Notes: generated by a model from the sequence alone, not told the origin. 64,000 bases of DNA from Cloacibacillus sp. (GCF_020860125.1 NZ_JAJBUX010000023.1:1-64000), one strand, 5' to 3'. Shown: positions 27,486-37,257, counted from the stretch's first letter. Made by a program: numbers and translations.

Positions 27486-27881
27486 TTACTTGCAGGGCTC
27501 GTCGTTTACGACCCAGAGACGGGTCTTAGCCTGCCAGGTAGCGATACCGCCCATAAGGCCCCAGCATGTCTCGGGGATGCGCAGGAAGGTTATATAAGTG
27601 CGGTAGGGTGAGACTCCCAAGACCCTTGTCATAATCGAAGTAAGCGCTGCGGAGATGTCGTTGTTGGTCTTATGCTCGATACCGACCATACTGCGTACAT
27701 CGATCAGGGCCATCGGTTCCGAGCTATTGCCCATCATACCGTCTACCTTCTGGAGTATTACCATTACAGCCTCCTCGTTTTTGTGTGCCTGTTCGACCAT
27801 TACCTTTGTTGCCTCGCGCAGGATAGTCTCCCTATCGCTTTCGTTATATGCTACGTTTGTCTGAATCTGTACACAGGGCAT
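27486..27881 (-). CDS. Tautomerase/MIF-like small protein
   Basis: 131 residues beginning MPCVQIQTNV, so that a proline follows the initiator methionine as in the tautomerase superfamily, where Pro1 is the catalytic base. The middle resembles MIF-type members (ALIDVRSMVG; YITFLRIPETCWG). The substrate could be a keto/enol form of a pathway intermediate such as phenylpyruvate- or pyruvate-like acid; I cannot say more. AAGGAGG lies before the ATG. It follows the symporter gene by 40 bp. Confidence 0.65.
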   Translation of the reverse strand: MPCVQIQTNVAYNESDRETILREATKVMVEQAHKNEEAVMVILQKVDGMMGNSSEPMALIDVRSMVGIEHKTNNDISAALTSIMTRVLGVSPYRTYITFLRIPETCWGLMGGIATWQAKTRLWVVNDEPCK

Positions 27882-27921
27882 GAAAATTCCTCCTTAATAT
27901 ATATTTTTATTGGCTACTTTA

Positions 27922-29319
27922 TTAGTTTTCCGCTTCGGTCGTTTTGAGCGAAGTCAGAAGGCTAACCACGATAAGTGTAAGAATTGAGAGCGGAACGGCA
28001 ATCAGCGCACCGTCGATATTGTTAAAGCCGCTCTTAAGCCAAAGCTCCCAAACGAGCGCTGAGCTGCCGCCGATAATGATAGAACAAATGCCTCCGGCTG
28101 GAGTGACGCGCCTCCAAGTAAATGCTGCTACGAGTGCGGGAGTGATGGCCGCTGCGTATACGGTGTAAGCGTACATGATGATACCTAGCACATCTGTAAA
28201 TTTGGCAATCAATATATAGGCCAGTATTCCGCAGGCGACTACTAAGAACCGTACCATCTTTAGCTTATGCGCTTCGTCGTTATTCTTTGTAATATAGGGC
28301 GTGACGATGTCGTGTGCAACGCTAGTCGCGGCCGAGAGCATAAATGAATCTCCGGTGGTTATCATGAACGATACCGCCGCTGCAAGAATAAGGCCGCCGA
28401 CGGCGAATGGTAGATGGTGCATCGCGATCATCAACAGGGCGGTATCCGGACGGATGCCCTTAAGGTAGGGAATGGAGAAGGCTTCAATCAACACCGTCAT
28501 TGTTCCGAGTATGACGGCCCCTACGATAAATAGAGCGCAAGATTTTGTAGCTTCTTTTCTATTCTTCGCAGCATTGAACCTTATGAAGAGGTTCTGGTCC
28601 CCCATCGCGAGAAAGGCGGTTGCTACAAGTACACCCCAGTTGGTAAGGCTGTTGTTGTTGGCTCCCGACCATGTAAAATACTCGTGGGGGATCTGTGCGA
28701 TCAGCCCAGAGAAGCCGCCGCTTTGGAAGAGCAGGCATGATATGGCGATGAGAAATGATACAAAGACGAAAAGTGCGCTGATTGCATCTGTGTAGGCGAC
28801 GGAAGCCAGACCGCCGGTGACAGTCAGCAGGATTATGATTACGGCGGAGATGATAGTTCCCGTTTCAACGGGCAGCCCTGTCACGATATTGATGACGTAG
28901 CCGGCACCCTTGAACTGATATGACGTGATGCCTATATAAGACAGGACGATGAAAACGGTGGCTAAGACACTGGCTGTCGTGCCGTATTTGTCTTTAAACA
29001 ACGCAGGAATGGTAGTATTTTCCGCCGCTCTGATCTTTCCGGCAATCAAGAAAACGACAAGCAGACCGATTGGCGTGGAATACTGATAGATGAGCCCGGC
29101 TAGGATGCCGCGGGAATAGACGATATTCGCGCAGCCGGTAATGCTGCCGCCGCCAAACCAGGTGGCGATCAGCGTACCGATAACTATCCAAAGTGGGAGG
29201 CTTCTGCCAGCTGTGACAAAACCTTCACTGGTCTTGACCAATTTTTTGCTAATGTAAAGTCCATAGGCTACTACTACAACGAGATATGCCACAATGAACC
29301 AAAGGTAGCCGGAATGCAT
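27922..29319 (-). CDS. Sodium:solute symporter (SSS family)
   Basis: 465 residues with about 13 membrane-spanning segments. The N-terminal DUF-free start YGLYISKKLVKTSEGFVTAGRS and GTLIATWFGGGSITG are typical of the SSS family that takes up amino acids, organic acids, sugars or vitamins with Na+. AAAGGAGAG precedes the ATG. It is the first gene of the operon read from the 29320-29831 control region and is therefore probably the uptake system for the compound that the later enzymes break down. Confidence 0.9.
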   Translation of the reverse strand: MHSGYLWFIVAYLVVVVAYGLYISKKLVKTSEGFVTAGRSLPLWIVIGTLIATWFGGGSITGCANIVYSRGILAGLIYQYSTPIGLLVVFLIAGKIRAAENTTIPALFKDKYGTTASVLATVFIVLSYIGITSYQFKGAGYVINIVTGLPVETGTIISAVIIILLTVTGGLASVAYTDAISALFVFVSFLIAISCLLFQSGGFSGLIAQIPHEYFTWSGANNNSLTNWGVLVATAFLAMGDQNLFIRFNAAKNRKEATKSCALFIVGAVILGTMTVLIEAFSIPYLKGIRPDTALLMIAMHHLPFAVGGLILAAAVSFMITTGDSFMLSAATSVAHDIVTPYITKNNDEAHKLKMVRFLVVACGILAYILIAKFTDVLGIIMYAYTVYAAAITPALVAAFTWRRVTPAGGICSIIIGGSSALVWELWLKSGFNNIDGALIAVPLSILTLIVVSLLTSLKTTEAEN

Positions 29320-29831
29320 TAAATATCTCTCCTTTATTAGTTAATCAAATATTTATTAGATTAAAATATAGCTAACAAAAAATACCGTAATGGTATAAGC
29401 CTGGGAAGGATAAAAGAAATGGCTTAGATATACCGTATTTTACAGAACTATGCTCTCTTGGTTGTTAGTATTGACAGCCGTTTTTTGTACAGATTCTTAC
29501 AATTTCCATCGCCCCTTTTATACTTTGTATTTTCATGCCGGTTCCTCCCGGATATCAGTCGCGCGCAGACCTGTTTCCTTGGAGTATGGCAATAAAACAT
29601 CTAGCGGATATCTGCTAATTAGATTAGATATGACATCCGAATAAAAGTATGCTGCTATATTCACATTCTTTTTGCGGCGATGTAGTATCAATTAAGAAGG
29701 CATAAAACAACAGTAGGTCACTTTGTCAGGAGACCTATTAAATGTCGGCTTGCGGTACTATCGTAAAATTACGTCCTAACTATCTATTTATTATCCGTCC
29801 CAAGTTAATATTGGCTCGTTTCTCTCACGAC
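29320..29831. promoter_or_regulatory. Control region between symporter and GntR genes
   Basis: 512 bp without a credible gene. A perfect palindrome ATACC-gtaat-GGTAT lies at 29382-29396, about 63 bp before the symporter ATG, and the octamer ATACCGTA recurs at 29430-29437. The same octamer appears upstream of the GntR gene at 30639-30646. This is the pattern expected for a GntR-type operator controlling the operon and its own gene. Confidence 0.55.
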
Positions 29832-30560
29832 CTATTGGTTGTTAGCATAGTAGGTTGTTTTATGTGACCAGTAATCGGTTCGTACATGATACAGACTCAT
29901 ATAAACAGACCTGTCATTCTCCGTGTAGTAAACGCGTTTTCCGCTGAGGAGCGGAAAGCCTACCGGTATTTGCATTTCTTCGGCCATTTTGTCGTCCGCG
30001 GCGGCTGCGCGGATATCTTCTTCTGCCCGGTACAGCGTGATCTGGAAATCTCTTTCCAGGACTTCGCTGATGATGAAAAAGTCCCCAGCTCGTTTGAATG
30101 CCTCAATATTAAGAGAATCCCTCACGTAATTGTGCATAGAGAAGATGGGGATGTCTTTGAAATAACGCAGTCTGTGAATGTGAATCACCTGCTGATCTTC
30201 GTCAAGCATAAGTATCTCCCGCACATCGTCGTCAGGTTTCTCCATTTTGATCCATAGAGTTTTGCTGCTCAGTTGGTTAAAATCTCTCTCCATATCCTTG
30301 GAGAAACCGCTTTGGAGCAGCCAGTGGCTCTCCTTCTTTCTGTCACAGACAAAAGTACCTCTGCCCTGGCAACGGAGCAGGAAGGTCTCCTGTTCAAGCA
30401 TTGTTAAGGCCTGTCTGACAGGAGCCCTGCTGGCGCTATACAGCTTTTCGAGCTCTGCCTCTGTCGGGAGCTGGTCTCCAGGTTTTAGCTCTCCTTGGAG
30501 TATCCGTTTTTTGATATCAGCGTAGATACTATAATAAAGAGAATTTGTTTGTGTCTGTAT
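29832..30560 (-). CDS. GntR-family regulator (HutC type) with non-standard start
   Basis: The N-terminal winged helix-turn-helix is complete (YADIKKRILQGELKPGDQLP, then TEAELEKLYSASRAPVRQAL) and is followed by a UTRA-like effector domain (KPDDDVREILMLDEDQQVIH...RLRYFKDIPI...ITLYRAEEDIRA). The HTH frame has no ATG, GTG or TTG before residue 54; upstream it is open only to a TAA. A good GAGGAGAG site lies 8-9 bases before an ATA codon at 30558-30560, which I take as the start, giving 242 residues. Starting at the internal ATG (30401) would remove the DNA-binding domain. Either ATA initiates here or the start codon is mutated. It probably represses the block downstream. Confidence 0.75.
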   Translation of the reverse strand: MQTQTNSLYYSIYADIKKRILQGELKPGDQLPTEAELEKLYSASRAPVRQALTMLEQETFLLRCQGRGTFVCDRKKESHWLLQSGFSKDMERDFNQLSSKTLWIKMEKPDDDVREILMLDEDQQVIHIHRLRYFKDIPIFSMHNYVRDSLNIEAFKRAGDFFIISEVLERDFQITLYRAEEDIRAAAADDKMAEEMQIPVGFPLLSGKRVYYTENDRSVYMSLYHVRTDYWSHKTTYYANNQ

Positions 30561-30638
30561 TTTTGTTCTCTCCTCTCTAATAAATAAACTTTAATGTATT
30601 GTTTATAATCTTTATACTCAATCTATTGAGAGGATTAT

Positions 30639-30646
30639 ATACCGTA
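30639..30646 (+). promoter_or_regulatory. ATACCGTA motif upstream of the GntR gene
   Basis: Third copy of the octamer found at 29382 and 29430. Its place about 80 bp before the GntR start fits autoregulation. Confidence 0.4.
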
Positions 30647-30836
30647 AGCTAATTTTGTCAAGCTATGGAAACCAAATATATTATGATGGCAGCTCTTCCT
30701 GAAATACAAATTTAAAATCCGTATAAAGAGCGGAGTTAAACAACCGCGGGCAAAAACGAACAGTCCTTTTTTCGGTATAATAATATAGAACGCTCTCGCA
30801 GCGAAACGTACATGGGAAAGGGAGGGGCGACCGATA

Positions 30837-31943
30837 ATGAAAAAGACAGTGCTGCTGATGATGTTGATGGTATTACTTTTACCGGCTGTGGCCGCGCACG
30901 CGGCCGCGTCGCCGGAGCCCAGCGATAAAACGATAAAGCGCGAATTGAAGATCGGACGCAAGGGGTCGGAGGCGATCGAAAAACAGGTGCCGCGTGTCCT
31001 AGACCCTGTGGCGGAGGCGAAACTCGCGATGATCGCCGCGAAGCTTACGCCGTTTCTTCAGCGTGACCTTGATTATAATGTGCGCATCCTTGAGATGAAA
31101 GAGCCCAATGCCTTCTCACTGCCCGGCGGCATGACCTATTTCACGACCGGTATGCTTGAATTCCTGAAGAGCGAGGACGAGATCGCGGCGGTCATGTGTC
31201 ACGAATTTATCCACGCCGACCGCGCTCACGGGATCGTACAGGCGAAGCGCAACAATAGGCTCACGCTGCTGACGATCGCGGGGCTGGTCGCCGCGACGCA
31301 GGCGGGCGACTCCGGCGCGGGGGTCGCGGCGATGGCGAGCGGACTGCAGACGGCTCTGATGAACAGCTACAGTATCGAGCTGGAGAAGGAGGCCGACGCG
31401 AGGGGGATAGACATCCTCTACAAGGCCGGCTATAATCCCGCGGCGATGCTGACGATGATGGAGCGTATGAAGGTGGAAAAGCTAAAGCGCGCTCAGTATC
31501 AGCTCGGCATATTCCAGACGCACCCCGAGGAGGAAGAGCGCGTAGAGGCGGCTCTTCAATATCTGCGCGATAAGGGCATCGAGATACAGCGCAAGGATGT
31601 GGTGCAGTCGCTGAAGATCAAGACCGACACCGTATCCGGCAATGTGCGTCTATATGTGGACGACGCCGTGCTTCTGTCAGCTCCGGCGACGGAGGAGTCG
31701 TCCAGGCTTTTCACGGAGCTTGGCGAGCGTTTGGATAGCACCCTCGAGCTTGAGCTTGCCCCATACGATATAAAGATACTCGGAGAAAAGGGAGAACAGT
31801 CTCTGGTGATAAGGCGCAAGACGATCCTCACGGAGAGCGAGCTGCTCCCGGGAATGCCGCCGCTTGCCGAACTTCGCGACCGGATAAACGACGCGCTCAA
31901 CAAGTCGCGCCGGGGAAATATGCTGACGGATTATTTTCAGTAG
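30837..31943 (+). CDS. Secreted M48-family zinc metalloprotease (BepA-like)
   Basis: 368 residues with a clear signal peptide (KKTVLLMMLMVLLLPAVAAHA). The zinc motif HEFIH is at 122-126, and the third ligand region ELEKEAD is at about 181-187. The repeated IGRKGSEAIEKQ and SLPGGMTYFTTGMLEFLKSEDE blocks are typical of periplasmic M48 proteases such as BepA, which act in outer-membrane protein quality control. The C-terminal 100 residues are not the TPR domain of BepA and are not recognised. The periplasmic location supports a diderm cell. dnaX follows after 57 bp. Confidence 0.9.
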   Translation: MKKTVLLMMLMVLLLPAVAAHAAASPEPSDKTIKRELKIGRKGSEAIEKQVPRVLDPVAEAKLAMIAAKLTPFLQRDLDYNVRILEMKEPNAFSLPGGMTYFTTGMLEFLKSEDEIAAVMCHEFIHADRAHGIVQAKRNNRLTLLTIAGLVAATQAGDSGAGVAAMASGLQTALMNSYSIELEKEADARGIDILYKAGYNPAAMLTMMERMKVEKLKRAQYQLGIFQTHPEEEERVEAALQYLRDKGIEIQRKDVVQSLKIKTDTVSGNVRLYVDDAVLLSAPATEESSRLFTELGERLDSTLELELAPYDIKILGEKGEQSLVIRRKTILTESELLPGMPPLAELRDRINDALNKSRRGNMLTDYFQ

Positions 31944-32000
31944 GGGTCAAGAGCGGTTTTTTCCTGTAGAATGTGTAAGGATTGATCGAGGAGGGGAAAC

Positions 32001-33818
32001 ATGTATATTTCACTATACCGCAGATATAGGCCCCAGACATTTTCCGACATGGTCGGACAGAGCGCGGCCGTCGGCGTATTGCTGGAATCCCTGCGCGAGG
32101 GCTCGCTTGGGCACGCCTATCTTTTTTCGGGACCGCGCGGATGCGGCAAAACCTCTGCCGCGCGCCTTGTAGCTAAGTCACTTGACTGCCTGAACCGCGG
32201 CGAGGACTGCGAACCATGCGGCGTGTGCGAGAATTGCCGCGCCATCGCCGCCGGCGAACATCTCGACGTCATTGAGATCGACGGAGCCTCAAACCGCGGG
32301 ATAGGGGAGATACGCGACCTTAAGAGCCATGTGAGCCTCAAGGCGCTCTCCGCATCATATAAGGTCTACATTATAGACGAGGTCCATATGCTTACCGACG
32401 CCGCCTTCAACGCGCTGCTGAAGACGCTGGAGGAGCCGCCCGCGAACGTCGTATTTCTGCTGGCGACGACCGAGCCCCATAAGGTGCCGGTCACTATACG
32501 CTCGCGCTGCCAGCACATACCATTTCACCGGATAACGATCGCCGATACTGTGAGCCGCCTTAAGCACGTCTGCTCTCAGGAGAATATCGAGGCCGACGAG
32601 GAGGGGATCTGGGAGATAGCCCGCCAGGCCGACGGAGCCCTGCGCGACGCGCTGTCGCTCACGGAGCAGGCCGTGGCCCTTGGTCGCGGTAAGCTTTCTT
32701 TGGAGAGCGTCCGCGAGCTGACGAGCGGAAGCAGCCGCGCCGAGCTGGAAAAGTGGGTGACGATGCTGCGCACCGACCCGCGGGGAGCGGCTGCGGCTCT
32801 GCATTCGATAATGGCAAGAGGCATCTCTTCGGAGCGGCTCTGCGAGGCGCTCTTTGTGCTCTTTCGGGATCTGTGGCTCTTCTGCCTGTGGAAGGACAAG
32901 GCTCTGGAGGCGCTCGAAACTTCGAGCGCGGAGCGTGATTATCTTGCCGCGGAGGCCCAGCATTGGGACAAGGATAAACTGCAGGCGGCCTGTATGCTGT
33001 GCAGCCGGCTTTTGCCGCGCACGCATTACGGAATGAAGGGCGATATATTCAGCGGCCTGATATTTATGGAACTGCAGAATATACTGGCGGGAAACGTCCA
33101 GCCAGCGCCGCCTTCCCGCAGCAGGGAGCCGGAACGCGCCGCGGCGCCGCAGCCGGCGGCACGTACGCCGCGTGAGGAAATTTCACCCGCGCCGGCGCGT
33201 CAGGAGCGGCCGGCGGAACCGCTTCCGCCCGAGGATGATTTCTGGATGCCGCCGGAGGAGGAGCTGCCTCCGGTACGGCAGGAGCGCCCCGCCCAGAGGC
33301 GAGTCCAGGAACCTGCGCCGCTCTTTGCGGGACAGCCTGATATGATCTTTGGCAATGAGGCGCCCGCCGCTTTTGACGTCGCGGGGCTTTGCGCCAGACT
33401 TGGAGATAACGAATTTTCGCGGCTGGTGGGGAATCTTTCCTCTGACTGGCTTCCAATTGCCGCCGCGCTGCTGAACGCGGAGCTTTCGCGCCGCGACGGT
33501 ACGCTGGAGGTGACCTTTGAGCGGCAGATGCCGGCGAAGAACTTCCTCTCGATCCCGCATAACCGCAAGACGCTCACCTGCGCCGCGGCAAAGCTGTGGG
33601 GGATCGCGGGCGGAGATACGCAGCCGCAGCCGCAGCATGTAAGCGAGCCGGACGAACCGGCTCCAGAAAAACAGTCCGCCGCCGCGCCGGAGGCTGAGGA
33701 GAACGAACCGACCGCTGCGCAGTCGCTCACATCTCATGTGTTGAGGCTGGCGGGGGCGGAGGTGCTCTATGTTAAGAGCATCCACGCAAATGAAGATGAA
33801 ACTGAGGGAAATGAATAA
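32001..33818 (+). CDS. dnaX: DNA polymerase III subunit gamma/tau
   Basis: Clamp-loader ATPase. Walker A GPRGCGKTSAAR is at about residues 44-55, four zinc cysteines follow (DCLNRGEDCEPCGVCENC region), then DEVHMLT (Walker B) and the sensor LLATTEPHKVPVTIRSRCQ. After about residue 360 the chain becomes proline- and alanine-rich, a linker, with a tau-specific C-terminal part of 150 residues. I see no A-AAA-AAG slippery site that would give a shorter gamma by frameshifting. It stops 2 bp before dnaE, so the clamp loader and polymerase are made together. Confidence 0.95.
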   Translation: MYISLYRRYRPQTFSDMVGQSAAVGVLLESLREGSLGHAYLFSGPRGCGKTSAARLVAKSLDCLNRGEDCEPCGVCENCRAIAAGEHLDVIEIDGASNRGIGEIRDLKSHVSLKALSASYKVYIIDEVHMLTDAAFNALLKTLEEPPANVVFLLATTEPHKVPVTIRSRCQHIPFHRITIADTVSRLKHVCSQENIEADEEGIWEIARQADGALRDALSLTEQAVALGRGKLSLESVRELTSGSSRAELEKWVTMLRTDPRGAAAALHSIMARGISSERLCEALFVLFRDLWLFCLWKDKALEALETSSAERDYLAAEAQHWDKDKLQAACMLCSRLLPRTHYGMKGDIFSGLIFMELQNILAGNVQPAPPSRSREPERAAAPQPAARTPREEISPAPARQERPAEPLPPEDDFWMPPEEELPPVRQERPAQRRVQEPAPLFAGQPDMIFGNEAPAAFDVAGLCARLGDNEFSRLVGNLSSDWLPIAAALLNAELSRRDGTLEVTFERQMPAKNFLSIPHNRKTLTCAAAKLWGIAGGDTQPQPQHVSEPDEPAPEKQSAAAPEAEENEPTAAQSLTSHVLRLAGAEVLYVKSIHANEDETEGNE

Positions 33819-33820
33819 AT

Positions 33821-36800
33821 ATGGATAAGCCTTTCGTACACCTTCACGTACATAGTGAATATAGTCTGCTCGACGGGGCCAATAAGTGTTCCGATCTCGC
33901 GGTGGCGACGCGCAGCATGGGGATGGATTCCGTCGCTTTGACGGACCATGGAGTGATGTTCGGCTGCGTGGAATTTTATAATAAATGCAACGAGGCTGGC
34001 GTAAAGCCGATAATTGGCTGTGAGGTCTACGTGGACCCCAACGGTCATACCTGCCGCGAGGGAAAGAATCAGAACCACCTGATACTGCTCGCCGAGAATG
34101 AAGAGGGATATTATAACCTCACCAAGCTCGTTTCGATCGCCAACACCGACGGCTTTTACTACAAGCCGCGAATCGACCATGAACTGCTCGCGCGGTACAG
34201 CAAAGGGCTGATCTGCTCCTCCGCCTGTCTTGGCGGCGAGATACCGCAGTTTATCATACAGAACAATATCGATGCCGCCTACGAGCGCGCTCAGCTTTAT
34301 CTGGACATTATGGGCAAGGACAATTTCTTTCTGGAGATACAGTCGAACATCATTCCGGAGCAGGCCATTGTGAACAAGACGCTTGTCGAGATGTCTAAAA
34401 AGCTCGATATACCGCTTATCGCCACAAACGACGCGCACTATCTGAAACGCGAGGACGCGGAATGGCACGATATCCTGCTCTGCGTGCAGACAGGGAGCAT
34501 CGTCACTGACGAGAAGCGTTACCGCTTCACGGGCAGCGACTATTACTTCCGTTCGCCGGAGGAGATGTGGGAGATATTCGGCGGCGAACTGCCGGATTCT
34601 CTGATCAATACACAGAGGATAGCCGACCGCTGCGAAGTCAAACTGAAGACGGGCCATTACTACCTGCCTGAATTTCCCCTGCCACCGGGAGAGACGCTCT
34701 CGACGCACCTGCGCAAGCTGGCCGCTGAGGGGCTTCGCCGCAGGCTGAAGACGGAGGAGCCGCCGCGGGAGTATCTGGAGCGCCTCGAATATGAGCTGGG
34801 GATAATAGAGCAGATGGAGTTCCCAGGCTATTTCTGCATCGTCTCCGATATCATCGTGGCGGCCAAGGCCCGTGATATACCGATCGGGCCCGGACGCGGT
34901 TCTGCGGCGGGATCGCTTGTCGCCTATTCCCTGGGGATAACCGACCTTGACCCGATAAGATACAATCTGCTCTTTGAACGTTTTCTCAACCCGGAACGCA
35001 TAAGCATGCCCGATATCGATACCGACGTCTCCGATAAGGGACGTGAAGAGCTGATCGCCTATATTGTTGAGAAATACGGCACGGACCATGTCTCACAGAT
35101 CATAACCTTTGGACGGATGAAGAGCCGCGGCGCGATAAAAGACGTCGGCCGCGCGCTGAATATTCCGATCGCCGAGGTAAACGCGATAGCGAAGCTGATC
35201 CCCGCGATGCCGACGCCGGAGATAAAGAATATCAAGGGGGCGCTTGAACATGTGCCGGACCTCAAGACTGCTTACGAGAGCAAACCGGAGATAAAAAAGC
35301 TCGTCGATACGGCAATGCACATCGAGGGGCTCGCGCGCCACTGTTCGCAGCACGCCGCCGGCGTGGTCATCACGCCAAAACCGACGAGCGATATGGTGCC
35401 GGTGCGTAAATTCGGCGAAAATCAGGTCGCGACGCAGTATTCTATGGAGCCCGTTGAAAAGCTGGGGCTCGTAAAGATGGACTTCCTCGGCCTCCGCACC
35501 CTCTCGGTGCTTGACGGCGCGGTGAAGAATATCGAGGCCAACGGCAAGGGCAAGATCGACCTCAACGAAATACCGATCGACGACGCCAAGACCTACGACA
35601 TGCTGCAGCGTGGGGATACGCTGGGGGTATTCCAGCTTGAATCCTCCGGCATGACGGCTCTGGTGCGCCGTCTGCGCCCGGACTGCTTCGAGGATATGAT
35701 CGCGCTTGTCGCGCTCTACCGCCCCGGTCCGCTGGAGAGCGGCATGGTCGACACCTACGTCAAGTGCAAACACGGCGAGGACACGGTGCACTATCTGCAC
35801 CCGAAGCTCGAACCATACATGAAGGACACCTACGGAGTCATCCTCTACCAGGAGCAGGTCATGCAGAGCGCGCAGGCGCTCGCGGGCTATACGCTCGGGG
35901 AGGCGGACCTGCTGCGCCGCGCGATGGGTAAGAAGAAAAAAGAGGTCATGGAACAGGAGCGCGTAAAGTTTGTCGACGGAGCCGTGAAAAACGGCGTCGA
36001 CGCCTCGAACGCTGGCAACATCTTCGACATCATCGAAAAGTTCGCCGGCTACGGCTTCAATAAGTCGCACAGCGCCGCCTACGGGCTCATCGCCTACTGG
36101 ACCGCCTGGCTCAAGGCGAACTACGGGCCTGAATACCTCGCCTCCTACCTTTCGAGCCTCATCGGGTCGAAGATGGATGTCCTCGGCCAGTACATACGAA
36201 GCGTAAGGAATGCCGGGTATCCGGTCCTTCCCCCGGACATAAACGAATCACGCGAGGACTTTACCGTCGTCGGAGAGGTCATCAGGCTGGGACTCTCAGC
36301 GATCGCGAAGGTCGGCGACGCGGCCGTCGCGAACATCATTGAGAGCCGCGCAAAGGCGGGAAATTTTACCTCCTTCTGGGACTTCCTCACAAAGATAGAT
36401 ACGCGGCAGGTCAACAAAGGCGTTATCGAAAATCTCATCAAGTCGGGGGCCTTCGACAGCCTCGAACCAAACCGCGCGCGGCTTCTGGCCGCGGTGCCGC
36501 AGTTTGTCGAGCAGGCTTCACGCCAGGCGCAGAACACGAATCAGGCCTCGCTCTTCGGCGAAGAGGACGAAGAATACCTCATGCCGGAGATGCCGGAGGT
36601 CGAAGATTTCAACGAACGCCAGAAACTCGACCTTGAGAAGGAGAGTATGGGGCTCTATATTTCCGGCCACCCATTCGACCATTACGAGGGGCAGGTTTCG
36701 CCCTATATTACCTGTCCGATAAGCGAACTGGGCCGCTGGCAGTCTCACCAGCCCGCGGTGACCGCTGGGCTTCTCTCAAGCGTCGCGGAAAAGTTCAGCA

Positions 36801-37237
36801 AGACTTCGGGCAATCCGTACGGCACCGCCGTCTTTGAGGACAACAACGGCACCGTCGACGTGCTGATCTTCGGTAGCCGCTGGCCGCAGTTCAAACCGAT
36901 ATTGCAGGTGGGCTCGCTCTACTTCCTGAAAGGCAAGCCGCGCGAGGACCGCGGAATATCCATAATGGCCGATGACATCTTCACGGAGGACGAGTATAAG
37001 GATAAGCTGGAGCGCCGCGCGATCGTGACGGTCGAGTGCGACGGCCTCTCCGATAAATTTTACGAGGGGATGTTCCGGGTACTGACGAAACACCAGGGAA
37101 AGAGCGAGATCATCCTCAAACTGGTCGGTTCCGAAGAGACTACCGTCTCGCTTATAAAGAGGATAAAGATAAACGTGACGAAGGAGTTAAAAGAAGAGCT
37201 GACCGAGTATTCAAACGGATTGGTAAGCTGCATTTGA
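33821..37237 (+). CDS. dnaE: DNA polymerase III alpha subunit
   Basis: Replicative polymerase, 1138 residues. The N-terminal PHP domain begins HLHVHSEYSLLDG and has ALTDHGVMFG, with metal-type histidines. The polymerase core has the catalytic aspartates in PDIDTDVSD, GRGSAAGSLVAYSLGI and the YGFNKSHSAAYG segment; a helix-hairpin-helix and an OB fold (VTAGLLSSVAEKFSKTSG) complete the C-terminus. The start follows a GAGGG site and the gene is 2 bp after dnaX. The mtrB gene follows after 79 bp. Confidence 0.97.
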   Translation: MDKPFVHLHVHSEYSLLDGANKCSDLAVATRSMGMDSVALTDHGVMFGCVEFYNKCNEAGVKPIIGCEVYVDPNGHTCREGKNQNHLILLAENEEGYYNLTKLVSIANTDGFYYKPRIDHELLARYSKGLICSSACLGGEIPQFIIQNNIDAAYERAQLYLDIMGKDNFFLEIQSNIIPEQAIVNKTLVEMSKKLDIPLIATNDAHYLKREDAEWHDILLCVQTGSIVTDEKRYRFTGSDYYFRSPEEMWEIFGGELPDSLINTQRIADRCEVKLKTGHYYLPEFPLPPGETLSTHLRKLAAEGLRRRLKTEEPPREYLERLEYELGIIEQMEFPGYFCIVSDIIVAAKARDIPIGPGRGSAAGSLVAYSLGITDLDPIRYNLLFERFLNPERISMPDIDTDVSDKGREELIAYIVEKYGTDHVSQIITFGRMKSRGAIKDVGRALNIPIAEVNAIAKLIPAMPTPEIKNIKGALEHVPDLKTAYESKPEIKKLVDTAMHIEGLARHCSQHAAGVVITPKPTSDMVPVRKFGENQVATQYSMEPVEKLGLVKMDFLGLRTLSVLDGAVKNIEANGKGKIDLNEIPIDDAKTYDMLQRGDTLGVFQLESSGMTALVRRLRPDCFEDMIALVALYRPGPLESGMVDTYVKCKHGEDTVHYLHPKLEPYMKDTYGVILYQEQVMQSAQALAGYTLGEADLLRRAMGKKKKEVMEQERVKFVDGAVKNGVDASNAGNIFDIIEKFAGYGFNKSHSAAYGLIAYWTAWLKANYGPEYLASYLSSLIGSKMDVLGQYIRSVRNAGYPVLPPDINESREDFTVVGEVIRLGLSAIAKVGDAAVANIIESRAKAGNFTSFWDFLTKIDTRQVNKGVIENLIKSGAFDSLEPNRARLLAAVPQFVEQASRQAQNTNQASLFGEEDEEYLMPEMPEVEDFNERQKLDLEKESMGLYISGHPFDHYEGQVSPYITCPISELGRWQSHQPAVTAGLLSSVAEKFSKTSGNPYGTAVFEDNNGTVDVLIFGSRWPQFKPILQVGSLYFLKGKPREDRGISIMADDIFTEDEYKDKLERRAIVTVECDGLSDKFYEGMFRVLTKHQGKSEIILKLVGSEETTVSLIKRIKINVTKELKEELTEYSNGLVSCI

Positions 37238-37257
37238 TAAAGGGAATGCGGTTATAG

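Noticed and set aside
29450..29644. Plus-strand 64-codon frame in the symporter/GntR gap
   Set aside because: No ribosome-binding site and it lies in a region with operator-like palindromes; looks like chance.
32001..33818. Programmed frameshift in dnaX producing a gamma subunit
   Set aside because: I saw no A-AAA-AAG slippery run with a downstream stem; the longest A runs do not fit the frame.
33767..36070. Long minus-strand frames (440 and 325 codons) opposite dnaE
   Set aside because: They lie entirely opposite a clear dnaE gene; GC-rich codon use opens long antisense frames throughout this genome.
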